Part shown: positions 1 through 13,128 of the stretch, piece after piece
Numbering within the stretch: the stretch's first letter is position 1
Layout: every line of letters begins with the position of its first letter
DNA from: Tragulus kanchil
Lineage: Eukaryota; Chordata; Mammalia; Artiodactyla; Tragulidae
NCBI GenBank assembly: GCA_022376925.1
Contig: JAIOJX010000032.1
Location: 201,806,939 to 201,870,938 of the forward strand
DNA: 64,000 nucleotides
Reading direction: 5' to 3'
Program-made: the position numbers and the translations under genes
Notes under the pieces: model-generated
The model's database searches: none
The model's input: only the letters and a program-made list of their open reading frames with translations
What the model was told of the DNA's origin: nothing

Positions 1-252
1 CAGAATTGGTATTTTGTTTTAATATTCATCTTCCTGTTTGGTAGAGAGTTTGACTTAAACAAATGGAATCATACTCTAGAAGTTATTCTCCGTCTTGCTT
101 TTTTTGCTTGCTACCATATCAGTGACATCTTTCTTGTGTATATTCACAGCAAGCTCATTATTTGTAGTGGCCACTTCATGTTCTACAATATAGATACATA
201 TAATATAGAACACATTGGGCTGCCTCATCCTGTCTTAAAAACCCCAAATCTC

Positions 253-488
253 GGGCTTCCCTGGTGGTCCAGTGGGTAAGAACACCACCTTGTAGTACAA
301 GGGGCGCCGGTTCGATCCCTGGACTGGGAAGATCCCACGTGCCGCAGAGTGGCTGAACCGATGTGTCCAACTACTAAACCGGTGCTCTGCAGTGATAGAG
401 GCCACTGCGATGGGAGCCCCACACAGGCCAAAGATGGACGAAGGTAGATAAATGAAAGACCAATAGAAATGGCCAAAAAAATAAAAGA
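253..488 (+). mobile_element. tRNA-derived SINE, family A (unnamed)
   Basis: Starts gggcttccctggtggtccag, with A-box and B-box (ggttcgatccctgg) like parts. The body is gatgtgtccaactac...gatgggagccccacacaggc and the end is gaccaatagaaatggcc plus an A-rich tail. This copy lacks part of the middle palindrome region. A short aaatctc repeat flanks it. Confidence 0.85.
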
Positions 489-929
489 AATCTCTGAGTT
501 AAGGCAGCAGCAATTGATTTCTTGTCTATACTTCATGACTATCTTAGATTGGTAAAGCTTCCAAACCATGATGTCCTCACTCTGGGGTCCCATGCTGACT
601 GAGCTTCCAGACTATGTAGAATGCCATTGCTCCGTGTGCCTGGGAAAGGGACATGGTAGATAAATTGTGTAGTGATAAAGGATCCATATGCATATATTCT
701 TTTATATGTGTGTAAAAGTTGCCAAGTCAAAAATATGTATTGCATTGGCCAGAAAGTTCATTTGTGGTTTTCCATAAGGTCTTAGGGAAAAACTTAAACG
801 AACCTTTTGGGCAACCCAATATATCTTTTAATCAATAAGTACTACCCTCCAAAAAAAAGAATATTCTATGTACAGCGTATGAAAGTTCCCTGGCCGACAC
901 TGAATAAAGTCAAGGTTTTTCTTTTTTGG

Positions 930-1030
930 CCACACTGCATGGTTTGTGGGATCTGAGAGAGTTCCCTGGCCAGGGACTGAACCCGGGCCACAGCAATGAA
1001 AGCATCAAGTCCTAACCACTGGACCACCAA
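930..1030 (-). mobile_element. CHR-type SINE fragment
   Basis: Reverse of the tRNA-like head: ccagggactgaacccgggcc followed by cctaaccactggaccacca. Confidence 0.7.
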
Positions 1031-1268
1031 TGCTCGTGACACGGCTAGTTTTTAAACATCCCTGTTGATAAGTCAGAATTGGTATTTTGTTTTAATATTC
1101 ATCTTCCTGTTTGGTAGAGAGTTTGAGCTGCTTTTCAGGGAGACCATATTCCTTCTACGTGCTATATATAGATGGTGCTTCCTTTTGTCTTACCAGTAAG
1201 TTTATTATCACATGTAAGTGTTTGATTTGCTTTTGAGTTTCATAAACTTTTATGCTGTTGAAATACAG

Positions 1269-1417
1269 GTACACAGGGAATGTGATTAAAGATGTTATAA
1301 ACATGGGTTCCTACAACTATCTCGGATTTGCGAGGAACACTGGACCATGTCAGGAGGCAGCTGCCAAAGTCCTAGAGGAGTATGGAGTTGGCGTGTGCAG
1401 CACTCGGCAGGAAATTG
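1269..1417 (+). CDS. SPTLC2: SPTLC2 exon 4, first copy
   Basis: Encodes [20 protein letters not shown] through STRQEIG, human residues 162-211, the start of the catalytic domain. The acceptor is tacag at 1264-1268 and the donor is gtaagc at 1418; the exon is 149 nt and ends after the first base of a Gly codon. Compared with the second copy it has four substitutions, at 1323, 1332, 1333 and 1353, all synonymous. The flanking intron looks identical in the two copies. The Ala-Arg pair corresponds to human A182-R183, where neuropathy mutations are known; this copy spells Arg AGG, the other CGG. If both copies were spliced in, 149 extra bases would shift the frame, so only one can be real. Confidence 0.85.
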
Positions 1418-1724
1418 GTAAGCATAAACTATGTTCGGCCAGCTGATGTTCTTTTTGTCTCAGGAGGGAATAACACTGATACAGAGCTAGAATGTAAGAG
1501 TCCAAATACTTACTTTGCCATGTGGCTTCAGTCAGGTAAAGAATGACTGATTTTTCTGGTGATAGATGATTTTAAGCTTCAGTGTTGTTTTGAGATATTT
1601 TTTATCTTTTCCATTATGTTTTACCTACAGCATATCTCTGAAACAGTGCCATTAGGTATTTGTTTCATTTATAACTTTAATGTTGACTTTATTGGCTAAA
1701 TGATGGTGGCTGAGAGAACTACTT

Positions 1725-1885
1725 ACTATTACTGAGCCTGTGGGTGTAGGAGAGTTAGTCTGCTTCCATACTGGTAAATTGGGGCTAGTAATTCCTACCT
1801 TAAAGGGTTGTTTCAAGAATTAAATAAGCAATTCATGTAAAGTACTTGCGCCATGGTAAACCCTCATAAATATTACCTCTTTTCT
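1725..1885 (+). repeat. MIR SINE relic
   Basis: aaagggttgtttcaagaatt and gtaaagtacttgcg are MIR core-like. Repeated at 2818-2978. Confidence 0.65.
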
Positions 1886-2361
1886 TCTTATTACAAGCCT
1901 ATAAAATGTAAAAGTGAACACATTTCTACAAAGAAATTTAGTTTATTTAAGTTCAAAGGAAGATTCCTAGTTTATCTATTTTGTTCAAGAGAACTGATAA
2001 CCATAAAGGTTATAAGGCAGCTTTCTGGATATTAATTACTGTGAATCACCCCTAAATAGTCGGTTAAAACAGTCACTCATTACTGTTTCTGTTGGATCTG
2101 GAGCATGGCAAGTGCACCACCAATGCTCGTGACACGGCTAGTTTTTAAACATCCCTGTTGATAAGTCAGAATTGGTATTTTGTTTTAATATTCATCTTCC
2201 TGTTTGGTAGAGAGTTTGAGCTGCTTTTCAGGGAGACCATATTCCTTCTACGTGCTATATATAGATGGTGCTTCCTTTTGTCTTACCAGTAAGTTTATTA
2301 TCACATGTAAGTGTTTGATTTGCTTTTGAGTTTCATAAACTTTTATGCTGTTGAAATACAG

Positions 2362-2510
2362 GTACACAGGGAATGTGATTAAAGATGTTATAAACATGGG
2401 TTCCTACAACTATCTTGGATTTGCCCGGAACACTGGACCATGTCAAGAGGCAGCTGCCAAAGTCCTAGAGGAGTATGGAGTTGGCGTGTGCAGCACTCGG
2501 CAGGAAATTG
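2362..2510 (+). CDS. SPTLC2: SPTLC2 exon 4, second copy (preferred)
   Basis: Same 149-nt exon as at 1269, 1093 bases downstream, with the same acceptor and the gtaagc donor at 2511. The Arg codon is CGG, which fits the human R183W change (a C>T in CGG), so this copy carries the more likely ancestral spelling. It splices in phase to exon 5 at 4175. I prefer this copy for the gene model, but read evidence would be needed to choose. Confidence 0.9.
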
Positions 2511-3289
2511 GTAAGCATAAACTATGTTCGGCCAGCTGATGTTCTTTTTGTCTCAGGAGGGAATAACACTGATACAGAGCTAGAATGTAAGAGTCCAAAT
2601 ACTTACTTTGCCATGTGGCTTCAGTCAGGTAAAGAATGACTGATTTTTCTGGTGATAGATGATTTTAAGCTTCAGTGTTGTTTTGAGATATTTTTTATCT
2701 TTTCCATTATGTTTTACCTACAGCATATCTCTGAAACAGTGCCATTAGGTATTTGTTTCATTTATAACTTTAATGTTGACTTTATTGGCTAAATGATGGT
2801 GGCTGAGAGAACTACTTACTATTACTGAGCCTGTGGGTGTAGGAGAGTTAGTCTGCTTCCATACTGGTAAATTGGGGCTAGTAATTCCTACCTTAAAGGG
2901 TTGTTTCAAGAATTAAATAAGCAATTCATGTAAAGTACTTGCGCCATGGTAAACCCTCATAAATATTACCTCTTTTCTTCTTATTACAAGCCTATAAAAT
3001 GTAAAAGTGAACACATTTCTACAAAGAAATTTAGTTTATTTAAGTTCAAAGGAAGATTCCTAGTTTATCTATTTTGTTCAAGAGAACTGATAACCATAAA
3101 GGTTATAAGGCAGCTTTCTGGATATTAATTACTGTGAATCACCCCTAAATAGTCGGTTAAAACAGTCACTCATTACTGTTTCTGTTGGATCTGGAGCATG
3201 GCAAGTGCAGCTGGGCCATTCTTGCTCAGGATCCCCAGTGCTGTGGTTAATTAAGGGAGCATTATGCAGTGATGACGTAGAGTAATCAT

Positions 3290-3435
3290 GCTTTATATCT
3301 TTATGACACTTTATAAATTTCTTGAATATCTTAACCATTTTGATCTTTATAACAGTGTCATGAGGTGGATAAAGCAAATGCTATTATTGGTATTAAACAG
3401 ATAAGAAACGGGCCCAGAGAAGGTAAATCACTTGC
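3290..3435 (-). repeat. MIR SINE relic
   Basis: Antisense pattern: agtgtcatgaggtggataaa, aacagataagaaacgggccc, gtaaatcacttgc. Confidence 0.65.
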
Positions 3436-3559
3436 TTATGCTTTATGGAGACATAGCTTTGAAATTCAGCAGTCTTTCTTCTCAGCATCTTTTCTCTCTG
3501 CATGTTGTCAGTGTCATTGATGAACGTTGTTTGGTCCTTACAGGTTTGAGTACAGATGT

Positions 3560-4000
3560 AAAATCATAATACAGGTTAGGGGAGGTCTTTTAAGTTGCGT
3601 TTTGCTACGTAACAAACCATTCCAAAACTTAGTAACTTACAACAGATACATGTATTTATTTGCTTATGATTCTGTCATTTGGGAAGGACTTGACATTTAT
3701 CCCTGTGGGCTCAAGTGAGAATAGCATATCCAAGGTAGTGTCACTTACATGTCTGACACCTGATGGGAAGCCCTGCCCTTCCTTCCGTAGTCTCTTATCC
3801 TCCAGAGCCGCTCCCTGTCCACATGATCACCCTTTATAACACGCTTGTTAGACTGTTTTGCATGACAGCTGACTTCAGATGTATAAAACCAGGTCCTTCC
3901 AGGCCTCTTAAGGCATAGACTTGGAACCAGCACGTGTGAACAGGAATGGAAGAGATTGTTGGCAGTCGCTTTATAGCTACCACAGGGGCTGCATCTGATT
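3560..4000. repeat. Ancient interspersed repeat, family uncertain
   Basis: Stretch such as acgtaacaaaccattccaaa and ttagtaacttacaacagata resembles a common mammalian LTR-like repeat. Part of what may be the same family lies at 21230-21610. Confidence 0.35.
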
Positions 4001-4161
4001 TTTTTCAACTGTTGTATTCTTTATGAGCCGTTACTCTTCATGATACTGACTCCTTCATTAGACCTTAGTCTGAAAAGGTTATAGCGCGTAGACTATGATT
4101 TCTTTTTCTAAAGTAATGAGTAATTCTTACATTTGAAGTTTGGTGGTACTGACTGCATTAA

Positions 4162-4356
<195 letters not shown>

Positions 4357-4688
4357 TAAAACATTCAGGCAAGCCAGAAAAATTTTGTATTAGTGTATAC
4401 TGTGGAAACTTAAATCAGCTGAATGTTTTTCTGGAATCCATGATCTTTTCTGTCTCCTTTAGGTGACTCTTTCCTTCTTCATTTCATACAGTTTTAAAGG
4501 AATTCTTATAAGTAAAATCTCATAAAATATTAAAATTACAGAAAAAATGTGTTTAGTTTGAAACTTATTTATCGGGTTGTTTCTTCTAGTAGAAAAATAT
4601 GAAAATATATAGGTCCCTAATACATGTTCTTACTGTAATGAACATTCAGAGATATATGGACAAGTTGTGTGTGTGTGTGTGTGTGTAG

Positions 4689-4908
4689 GGGTTCTAGGTG
4701 GCACTGGTGGTAAAGAACCCACCTGCCAATGCAGGAGACCTAAGAGACTTGAGTTTGACCCCTGGGTCAGGAAGATCCCCTGGAGGAGGGCATGGCAACC
4801 CACTCCAGTGTTCTTGCCTGGAAAATCCCATGGACAGGGGAGCCTGGTGGGCTAAAGTCCATAAGGTCACAGAGAGTCAGACACGACTGAAGTGACCTGG
4901 TGCGCACG

Positions 4909-4945
<37 letters not shown>
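4689..4945 (+). mobile_element. Bov-tA SINE with (CA)n tail
   Basis: Body gatcccctggaggagggcat, through ggagcctggtgggctaaag to acacgactgaagtgacc, then a CA tract. A GT tract sits directly before it at about 4665-4686. Confidence 0.9.
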
Positions 4946-5768
4946 TAGGTCATAATATAGGTTAAAACTAATAATACAGATCAATAATAATACCAATTAA
5001 AAGTAATATATATATATATGTATTTTATTTTCTGTGGGTAGAATTTGTGAGGGTACAGTAAAAGAGATAAAAAATAAGATACTTCGTAAAGTCCATTTTA
5101 ACAGATTGGCACTATCAGCTTGAAAGGACCCTCAGGGGCCAGCCCTGCGCATCTCATTTTAACATTGATGTCTAAGCATGATATATTGAAAGCCCAATGG
5201 ATTAATGAGCAGAAAACCTGAGATTGTTTTGGTTGGTTATATGGTCGGATTTATCAGTGTGACCATGAGCAATTGATCTTTCTGAGCCTCAGATCACTTG
5301 CCTTTGTAAAATGAAGTAGTGGAGTAGGTTAATTCTAAAATATTTTGCAGTTACATAAATGTATGATTCCTCAAGGAATAGATGGGACAGAGAGAAAACA
5401 AACGAGAGGAGATTGAAACACAGCTACATTGATATCATATTAAACAGAAATGGTTTATATTTCTAATTTGAAGACAGATTGTCAGATTAGATTAAAAATT
5501 AAAAAGAAAATTAAAGACCCAGATAAAAGTATGGAAAAAATTATAGCATGTAGAGAACAATAACAGTATGATCTATATAATATTTTATTATAATATAATA
5601 GACTAATAAATATTATATATTATAAAAAAAGGCTTCAGAGCAAATTGATAACTTTGCCATGTGCAAGCTTTCCTTAAAAAAGATACAGTTCTAAATGATT
5701 TTAGCATTTTGCATTTGTCTAACTAAACCATTCCTCTCAGCAGCTTACCTGTGCCTGTGGTTTTTCAG

Positions 5769-5862
5769 GGTTGCCTGATTATGAGTGATGAACTGAACCA
5801 TGCTTCACTGGTTCTAGGAGCAAGACTCTCAGGAGCAACCATTCGAGTCTTCAAACACAACA
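5769..5862 (+). CDS. SPTLC2: SPTLC2 exon 6
   Basis: 94 nt with acceptor tttttcag ending at 5768 and donor gtgagt at 5863. It encodes [20 protein letters not shown] through RVFKHN, human residues 253-283, plus the first base of the next Asn codon. The SDELNHAS stretch is a conserved catalytic-domain motif of the alpha-oxoamine synthase family. Single copy. A SINE is inserted about 150 bp into the following intron. Confidence 0.96.
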
Positions 5863-6012
5863 GTGAGTTTGTTGCAGAGTCTACTCTGGCTTTGGTGTTT
5901 AAGATTCTTTTTGAGTTACTGGCAGTGGTTACATTAGTTACATTAATAATAGAAACTATTAATGAAACTGAAGTTGCCTTATCTAAAATGTCAGTTCTGG
6001 TCCTGTCTTTTA

Positions 6013-6345
6013 TTTATTTATTATTATTATTATTTTTTAATTTTATTTATCTTTTGGAGGGTGGGGTGGGGAGGGAGGGGGATGGGCGGGCCACCTCCAC
6101 TGGTCTTTCATTTCTCCATTTTCATCCGTCGTTGTTCTTTGGCTCCTGTGGGCCTCCCATCACGGTGGCCACTGTTGTCGCAGAGCACCAGCTCTGGACG
6201 CATGTGCGCCAGAGCTCCAGCTCAGTAATTGGACACATCGGTCCAGCTGCTCCGCGGCACGTGGGATCTTCCCAGGCCAGGGATCGAACCAGCGTCCCTT
6301 GCACTGCAAGGCGGTGTCTTTACCCACTGGACCACCAGGGAAGCC
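6013..6345 (-). mobile_element. tRNA-derived SINE, family A, long tail type
   Basis: Full-length minus-strand copy with a perfect 16-base target-site duplication, CTGGTCCTGTCTTTTA, at 5997-6012 and 6346-6361. It lies in SPTLC2 intron 6. Confidence 0.92.
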
Positions 6346-7505
6346 CTGGTCCTGTCTTTTAAAAGTTCTTTCTCTTCTCATTGGAATAAAAGTAAAGACT
6401 GAAGGAAGCCTGTTGGTACAAAGTAAAACATTGGTCTTTTTCTGACTTTGAACTTTTTCATCTTCCTTGTTGGTAAGTCGGTTGTTCAGTATCCATTTTC
6501 TAAATGCCTGTGGTGTGTCGTGCCATAACACTGTGGGTATTGAGGTGAATAAAGGAAGCTCCCTACTCTCAAGGATCTCTGACTGGTTGCTAAAGAGACT
6601 ATAGACAAACTAGTAGCTAGAATACAACAGCCGAATACTGAAATGCCGGTATGAACAAGTGCCATAAAAGCATAGAAAAGTGGCCCTTAACCAAAACCTT
6701 CTGCCTAAATGGAAATGTCCGTGTGCATTATTAAAATAACCACAGTAAAAATGCATAACTTTCCAAGCAGAAACACTCTAATGTAGAGAAGAAAGATGAC
6801 CAAACTGTTTAATATCATCCTTTATACCATAATGTGTACACCAAAGTCTAAAAGACAAAAATCTTTTAGACAAAAATTAGACAAAAGTCTAAAAGAATGT
6901 ATATTCAAATATTAGGTCTGTGCCTCCAGCTGTAAGATGTATGGATGGTAATAACTTTCTTCCTTTTGTCTTTGTTTTGTGAAATGCTTCACAGTGAGAA
7001 TGATGCACACAGTATTTTGTTTTATGTGAATGGATTTGTTGCACACTGTTGTGTGACTTGCTATTGTCTCACAACACATCGGGAACTCGGGTAGTAAATG
7101 TGAGGGTCCCCCTCCTGAACTGCCAGGGGGCAAGTGGTTCTCTCGTTCAGTGCATCCCTCAGTTTGAATATCCAGGTTTCTGAATTTTTCTGCTAGAAAC
7201 AGTGCCACTTACATTCACATTTCTCACTGATCTTTAGGGTAAATTCCCAGGAGTCATTAGAATGCATGGTTAAAATGGTATGACTTTGCTGTGCTTTTCC
7301 AAGTTGCCTCCAAGCACTGTACAGATTTTTACTCAACAACTCAGAATTGGTGACTGTTTCTGCTCACAGGCCAACATAGGCTATTATCCATCATTTAAAA
7401 TCTTTTCTAATCTAATAAGTCTTAAGAACATATTAGTTTTTATTTCTTTATTAATTAGGTATTTGGCAGCTCTTTATACAGAGCTACTGTCTTTGTATTT
7501 CTTTT

Positions 7506-7678
7506 TTTTTTGGTTTTTTTTAAACTTTTATTTATTTATTTTTGGATGTGCTGGGTCTTTGTTGATGTGTGGGTTTAGCTGCTCTGCAGTACGTGGGATC
7601 TTCCCGGATCAGGGATCGAACCTGGGTCTCCCGCATTGGCAGACGGGTTCTTATCCACTGAGCCACAAGGGAAGCCCT
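7506..7678 (-). mobile_element. CHR-type SINE, short
   Basis: Ends with gccacaagggaagccc. Flanking repeat tgtatttcttt at 7494 and 7679. Confidence 0.85.
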
Positions 7679-8539
7679 GTATTTCTTTATAAATAGGCCA
7701 TTTTCAAACTGTTTCTCTTTTTACTGATATGAGAGCCCTTTATGTTGCAGTATTTTTTTGTTTTTGACTGTTTTCAGTGTCGTCTTGTGCGGACTTATTA
7801 AAATGTTGACGTTGTCACATGACTTTTGTTTGGATATTGTGTAATGGCTTCCTCATTCTTCGATTATTCTCTTCTAGTAGTTTTGTGGAATATCTTCTGT
7901 ATAAATCTCTAATTTACCTGGGATTTGGAGAGTATACTATGAGAGAGGTATTGAATTTTGTTTCCCAAGTAAATAACATGGTCAAGAATTCCATAGATAT
8001 TTTCTTTCATCTAAAGTTTTGAGTCAGCGTTTATTTTTCTCTTCCTTTCTCTATATAAACAGAGGAAACTAAAACAATGAGTCCATTTTTACTTGGTTTC
8101 TGCTGATTACCACTCATTGCCCTCTGTAGCAAGACTCGCGGCTTCAGATCAGATTGTTTATTTTCTGGGAGTATCTTCTTTCTGTGGGTTAGATAGCAGA
8201 TTGCTTGCTTTGCTCTGAATAACAGAAGTTGTAAACACACTCAGGACTTTTGGCCCATTTATTTGTACTTGTTTTATGTATTTTTATGACCTTACTTCTC
8301 TTTGCTTCCAAAACTCTTTCATAAAAAGAGCAAATTCGTTCATGTAACTTTGTAACCCCTTCCTTCAGTGATGAACAGTAGAGAATCAGATTTATAATGG
8401 GGTGCCTCCCAGTCCTGATAAATATGTGAGTTTTGTGTCAGACTTTTCACGATCCTATGGACTATAGCTCTCCAGGCTCCTCTGTCCATTTGAAATATAC
8501 CCCAGACTTAATGTTGCGTAGATTTGGGGACAGAGTGTT

Positions 8540-8881
8540 TTTTTTTTTTTTTTAAAGATTTATTTATTTATTTACTTTGGGCGGGGGTCGAGGGTCAGGT
8601 TGGGGAGGGAGGGGAGTGGGCGGACCACTTATATTGGTCTTTCATTTCTCTATTTTCATTTGTCTTCGTTTTTTTGGCTCCTGTGGGCCTCCCATCGCAG
8701 TGGCGTCTGTCGCTGCAGAGCACCAGCTCTGGGCGCATGCGCTCAAAGCTCCGGCTCGGTGATTGGACACATCAGTCCAGCCGCTCCGCGGCACGTGGGA
8801 TCTTCCCAGGCCAGGGCTCGAACCGGCGCCCCTTGCACTGCAAGGCGGTGTCCTTACCCACTGGACCACCAGGGGAAGCCC
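8540..8881 (-). mobile_element. tRNA-derived SINE, family A
   Basis: Full length, with target-site duplication gggacagagtgtt on both sides (8527 and 8882). The palindrome core GCGCATGCGC is intact at 8733-8742. Confidence 0.92.
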
Positions 8882-9169
8882 GGGACAGAGTGTTCTTAAG
8901 GGCATTGTTTCAGGGCAGATACTTTATGTATGAAGTCTGTAGTGGTAGTAACACTGATCTTCAAAGCATTTATCTTTAACAGGAAAGTTATGTCCCTCAT
9001 TAATTCCAGTACCAGCCAAGTGTATCCTAGGCCTGTTAATTGCCATAATGACAGAGCCACAGGAACGCAGCTGTGCACAGACAACTGGTCAAGTCAAACA
9101 TGGAACAATCTCAACTGATTGCCAAGCTTGCTTAACTTACACATTCATACATGCCCAGATTGCTGAAAT

Positions 9170-9365
9170 TTTAACCCACTACAGCTCAGTCGGTAAAGAA
9201 TTTGCCTACAGTGCAGGAGACCCAGGTTCAATCCCTGAGTTGGGAAGATCCCTAGAGAAGGAAATGACAACCCACTCCAGTATTCTTGCCTGGGAAATCC
9301 CATGAACAGAGGAGCCTGGTGGGCTACAATCTGTGAATTGGACACGACTTAGCGACTAAACCACT
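9170..9365 (+). mobile_element. Bov-tA SINE
   Basis: Contains gatccctagagaaggaaatg and ggagcctggtgggctacaat, ending acacgacttagcgac. Repeated at 10262-10458 by tandem duplication 3. Confidence 0.9.
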
Positions 9366-9632
9366 GCTACCAAGATAAAGTATTTAGCAAGCTTTTATTG
9401 AATTTATCCTAGGTGAAAGGCAAAAAAATGTTCATGTAACTTTGTAACCCCTTCCTTCAGTGATGAACAGTAGAGAATCAGATTTATAATGGGGTGCCTC
9501 CCAGTCCTGATAAATATGTGAGTTTTGTGTCAGACTTTTCACGATCCTATGGACTATAGCTCTCCAGGCTCCTCTGTCCATTTGAAATATACCCCAGACT
9601 TAATGTTGCGTAGATTTGGGGACAGAGTGTTT

Positions 9633-9973
9633 TTTTTTTTTTTTTAAAGATTTATTTATTTATTTACTTTGGGCGGGGGTCGAGGGTCAGGTTGGGGAGG
9701 GAGGGGAGTGGGCGGACCACTTATATTGGTCTTTCATTTCTCTATTTTCATTTGTCTTCGTTTTTTTGGCTCCTGTGGGCCTCCCATCGCAGTGGCGTCT
9801 GTCGCTGCAGAGCACCAGCTCTGGGCGCATGCGCTCCAAAGCTCCGGCTCGGTGATTGGACACATCAGTCCAGCCGCTCCGCGGCACGTGGGATCTTCCC
9901 AGGCCAGGGCTCGAACCGGCGCCCCTTGCACTGCAAGGCGGTGTCCTTACCCACTGGACCACCAGGGGAAGCC
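9633..9973 (-). mobile_element. SINE family A, duplicate of the 8540 copy
   Basis: The same insertion repeated by tandem duplication 3, with the same target-site duplication. The core is at 9825-9834. It is not an independent insertion. Confidence 0.92.
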
Positions 9974-10261
9974 CGGGACAGAGTGTTCTTAAGGGCATTG
10001 TTTCAGGGCAGATACTTTATGTATGAAGTCTGTAGTGGTAGTAACACTGATCTTCAAAGCATTTATCTTTAACAGGAAAGTTATGTCCCTCATTAATTCC
10101 AGTACCAGCCAAGTGTATCCTAGGCCTGTTAATTGCCATAATGACAGAGCCACAGGAACGCAGCTGTGCACAGACAACTGGTCAAGTCAAACATGGAACA
10201 ATCTCAACTGATTGCCAAGCTTGCTTAACTTACACATTCATACATGCCCAGATTGCTGAAA

Positions 10262-10458
10262 TTTTAACCCACTACAGCTCAGTCGGTAAAGAATTTGCCT
10301 ACAGTGCAGGAGACCCAGGTTCAATCCCTGAGTTGGGAAGATCCCCTAGAGAAGGAAATGACAACCCACTCCAGTATTCTTGCCTGGGAAATCCCATGAA
10401 CAGAGGAGCCTGGTGGGCTACAATCTGTGAATTGGACACGACTTAGCGACTAAACCAC
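10262..10458 (+). mobile_element. Bov-tA SINE, duplicate copy
   Basis: Second copy of the 9170 element; one extra C in gatcccctag. Confidence 0.9.
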
Positions 10459-10975
10459 TGCTACCAAGATAAAGTATTTAGCAAGCTTTTATTGAATATA
10501 TCCTAGGTGAAAGGAAATGGGCCATGCACTTTGAAGTTTTTCTCCCATATTTGCTTTTTAGAAGGTGTATGTATTTACAGTAATTTATTCTTACTTTCTT
10601 GCTCAGCCTTCTTTATGCATTTACTTCTGAGTGGCTCACTGGGATTAAAGAAACAGTTGATTCTATAAATACAGAAAAAGCTAACTGAATGGCATGGTAT
10701 TACATATGAAACATTGATCATAAGCATGCTAGCCAACTGAATCAACCGTGTCACGCTCATGTAGTTGAGTTTCTGTGGGTTTGAAAACCTGTTATATTTT
10801 AGAGGAGGTTTTAATTTAAGCTAGGTGAGGCCTACCCTTTTTGCCCTATCTTTTTTTGTGTCTGATTCTAATTATGTTAATGTCCTTTGCCATCTGAGAC
10901 ATGCTTCTTGAATAAGAAAAGTATATTTGCGTTTTAGGAATAACGTTTTAGAAAGAGGAAGACACTTTGTACTGA

Positions 10976-11104
<129 letters not shown>

Positions 11105-11790
11105 TAATCCTGCTTTATTATTCTTACATCTGATTTGCCCCTTGAAGTCATAGAAGTTTTAAGCTGAAAGGGATTCTTATCTAGATCCCCTATGAAAAGT
11201 AAGTAGACAGAGTTTCTGATTTGTTCAGATACGTGCTGCTGCTTTATTCATTTCATTATGCTGTGTATCATCTCCAAGTCTCCTTTCTCTTTTCGTTATT
11301 TTTCCACTATTTGTAGATGGAGTTTACACGTAAGGGCAAGAATTAGAATATGTTTTCTCACGTGTTGAAACAAATTATATGCCATTGAATTACAAGAAAT
11401 ATTTTGTTCACTATTTGCAGCCCTTGAGTTTGTTCTCTCACCTAATGTTTTTTATTCTTTCATGTCATTTTAATTGCACATTGCAGTATATGCAGAGTCT
11501 AGTGTTGCCTGTTACGACAAACTTTAGGAGAGTTGTCTGTGACCCCTGTCCCTCCCCAGTGGATTAAGATCACTTGTATTCTGGTGTTTGTTTTAAAAGA
11601 TCCAATCTCCTTTCCTCTGGACACCTGCCTAGCTACGGCATCATCTGTCTTTGCCAGTCTAAAACCACAAGCAGAGTTGTCAGACCATTTCACAAAAGCG
11701 ATAAACTTACAATAATAATGATAAAGTGGCCAGCTCCTAATTTTGAGAGTTAAAAAATCTCAATGTGTATATTTTTTCCCATTTTGCCAG

Positions 11791-12037
<247 letters not shown>

Positions 12038-12837
12038 TAAGATTCACTGAGGCACTGGCTACTAGATTTTCATTTGTTGACTCGCGTTTAGCAGATAGAG
12101 TCCTAAACTTGGATGAGGAGATCCTGAATTCGTTTGTGGATTTGGCACATGGTGCCAGCAGGCTTCACACGTCAGCTGCCCACTGAGTGCCCCTGATAAA
12201 CTAAATGCTGGCTGTGTTCATTGTTTGTTGTTTCTTTATTGGAGCTTCGTTCTAAACCACATCCTGGTCTGAGCACAGAATACCCTCTTGTATAAAGGAA
12301 CACACAGTAGTACTCCCTGTTCGCACAGGGTCCCGTGGGTTGGAGTTGTGCTCGCTATTTCAGATGTACTGGGGGTGTCATGGGAGCCGTGGGGACAGAA
12401 GACCAGTGTCTTCCCCTGCCTTTGACTCGAGTATGTCTTGGGTGAGGAAGAGACAGGAAGGAAGAAAGGTTGCTTTGCTAGCGCTGGTGTACTGCAAGGC
12501 GTTGTCTTTTCCAATTCAAAAACTACATAATAAACTCTGGGGTATTGAAAGTCAGTGTAGCGTGATAGGAGTGGAGTGGAGACAGAGCCCTAGGTTTGGG
12601 TTTGAAGTATTCCTTTAGGAGAGTTGTCTGTGACCCCTGTCCCTCCCCAGTGGATTAAGATCACTTGTATTCTGGTGTTTGTTTTAAAAGATCCAATCTC
12701 CTTTCCTCTGGACACCTGCCTAGCTACGGCATCATCTGTCTTTGCCAGTCTAAAACCACAAGCAGAGTTGTCAGACCATTTCACAAAAGCGATAAACTTA
12801 CAATAATAATGATAAAGTGGCCAGCTCCTAATTTTGA

Positions 12838-13128
<291 letters not shown>

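Larger units (their letters stand above)
1..1125. repeat. Tandem duplication 1 (first copy mostly outside the window)
   Basis: Bases 1-52 are identical to 1074-1125 and then diverge abruptly. This fits a 1073-base direct duplication whose second copy is 53-1125 and whose first copy ends at 52, mostly upstream of the window. Confidence 0.7.
1023..3208. repeat. Tandem duplication 2 (SPTLC2 exon 4)
   Basis: About 1023-2115 is repeated at 2116-3208, period 1093. Differences were seen only inside exon 4. The left edge overlaps duplication 1 by about 100 bases. Confidence 0.95.
8338..10514. repeat. Tandem duplication 3 (intron 6)
   Basis: 8338-9420 recurs at 9430-10514, period 1092-1094, with 9 filler bases (A-rich) between. 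Each unit contains an antisense SINE and a Bov-tA. The copies differ by two 1-base indels and one substitution. Confidence 0.95.

Noticed and set aside
1023..3208. Genuine tandem exon duplication allowing alternative splicing of SPTLC2
   Set aside because: All duplicated exons are out-of-frame lengths, and duplications equally hit introns, the 3'UTR and ISM2 intron 1.
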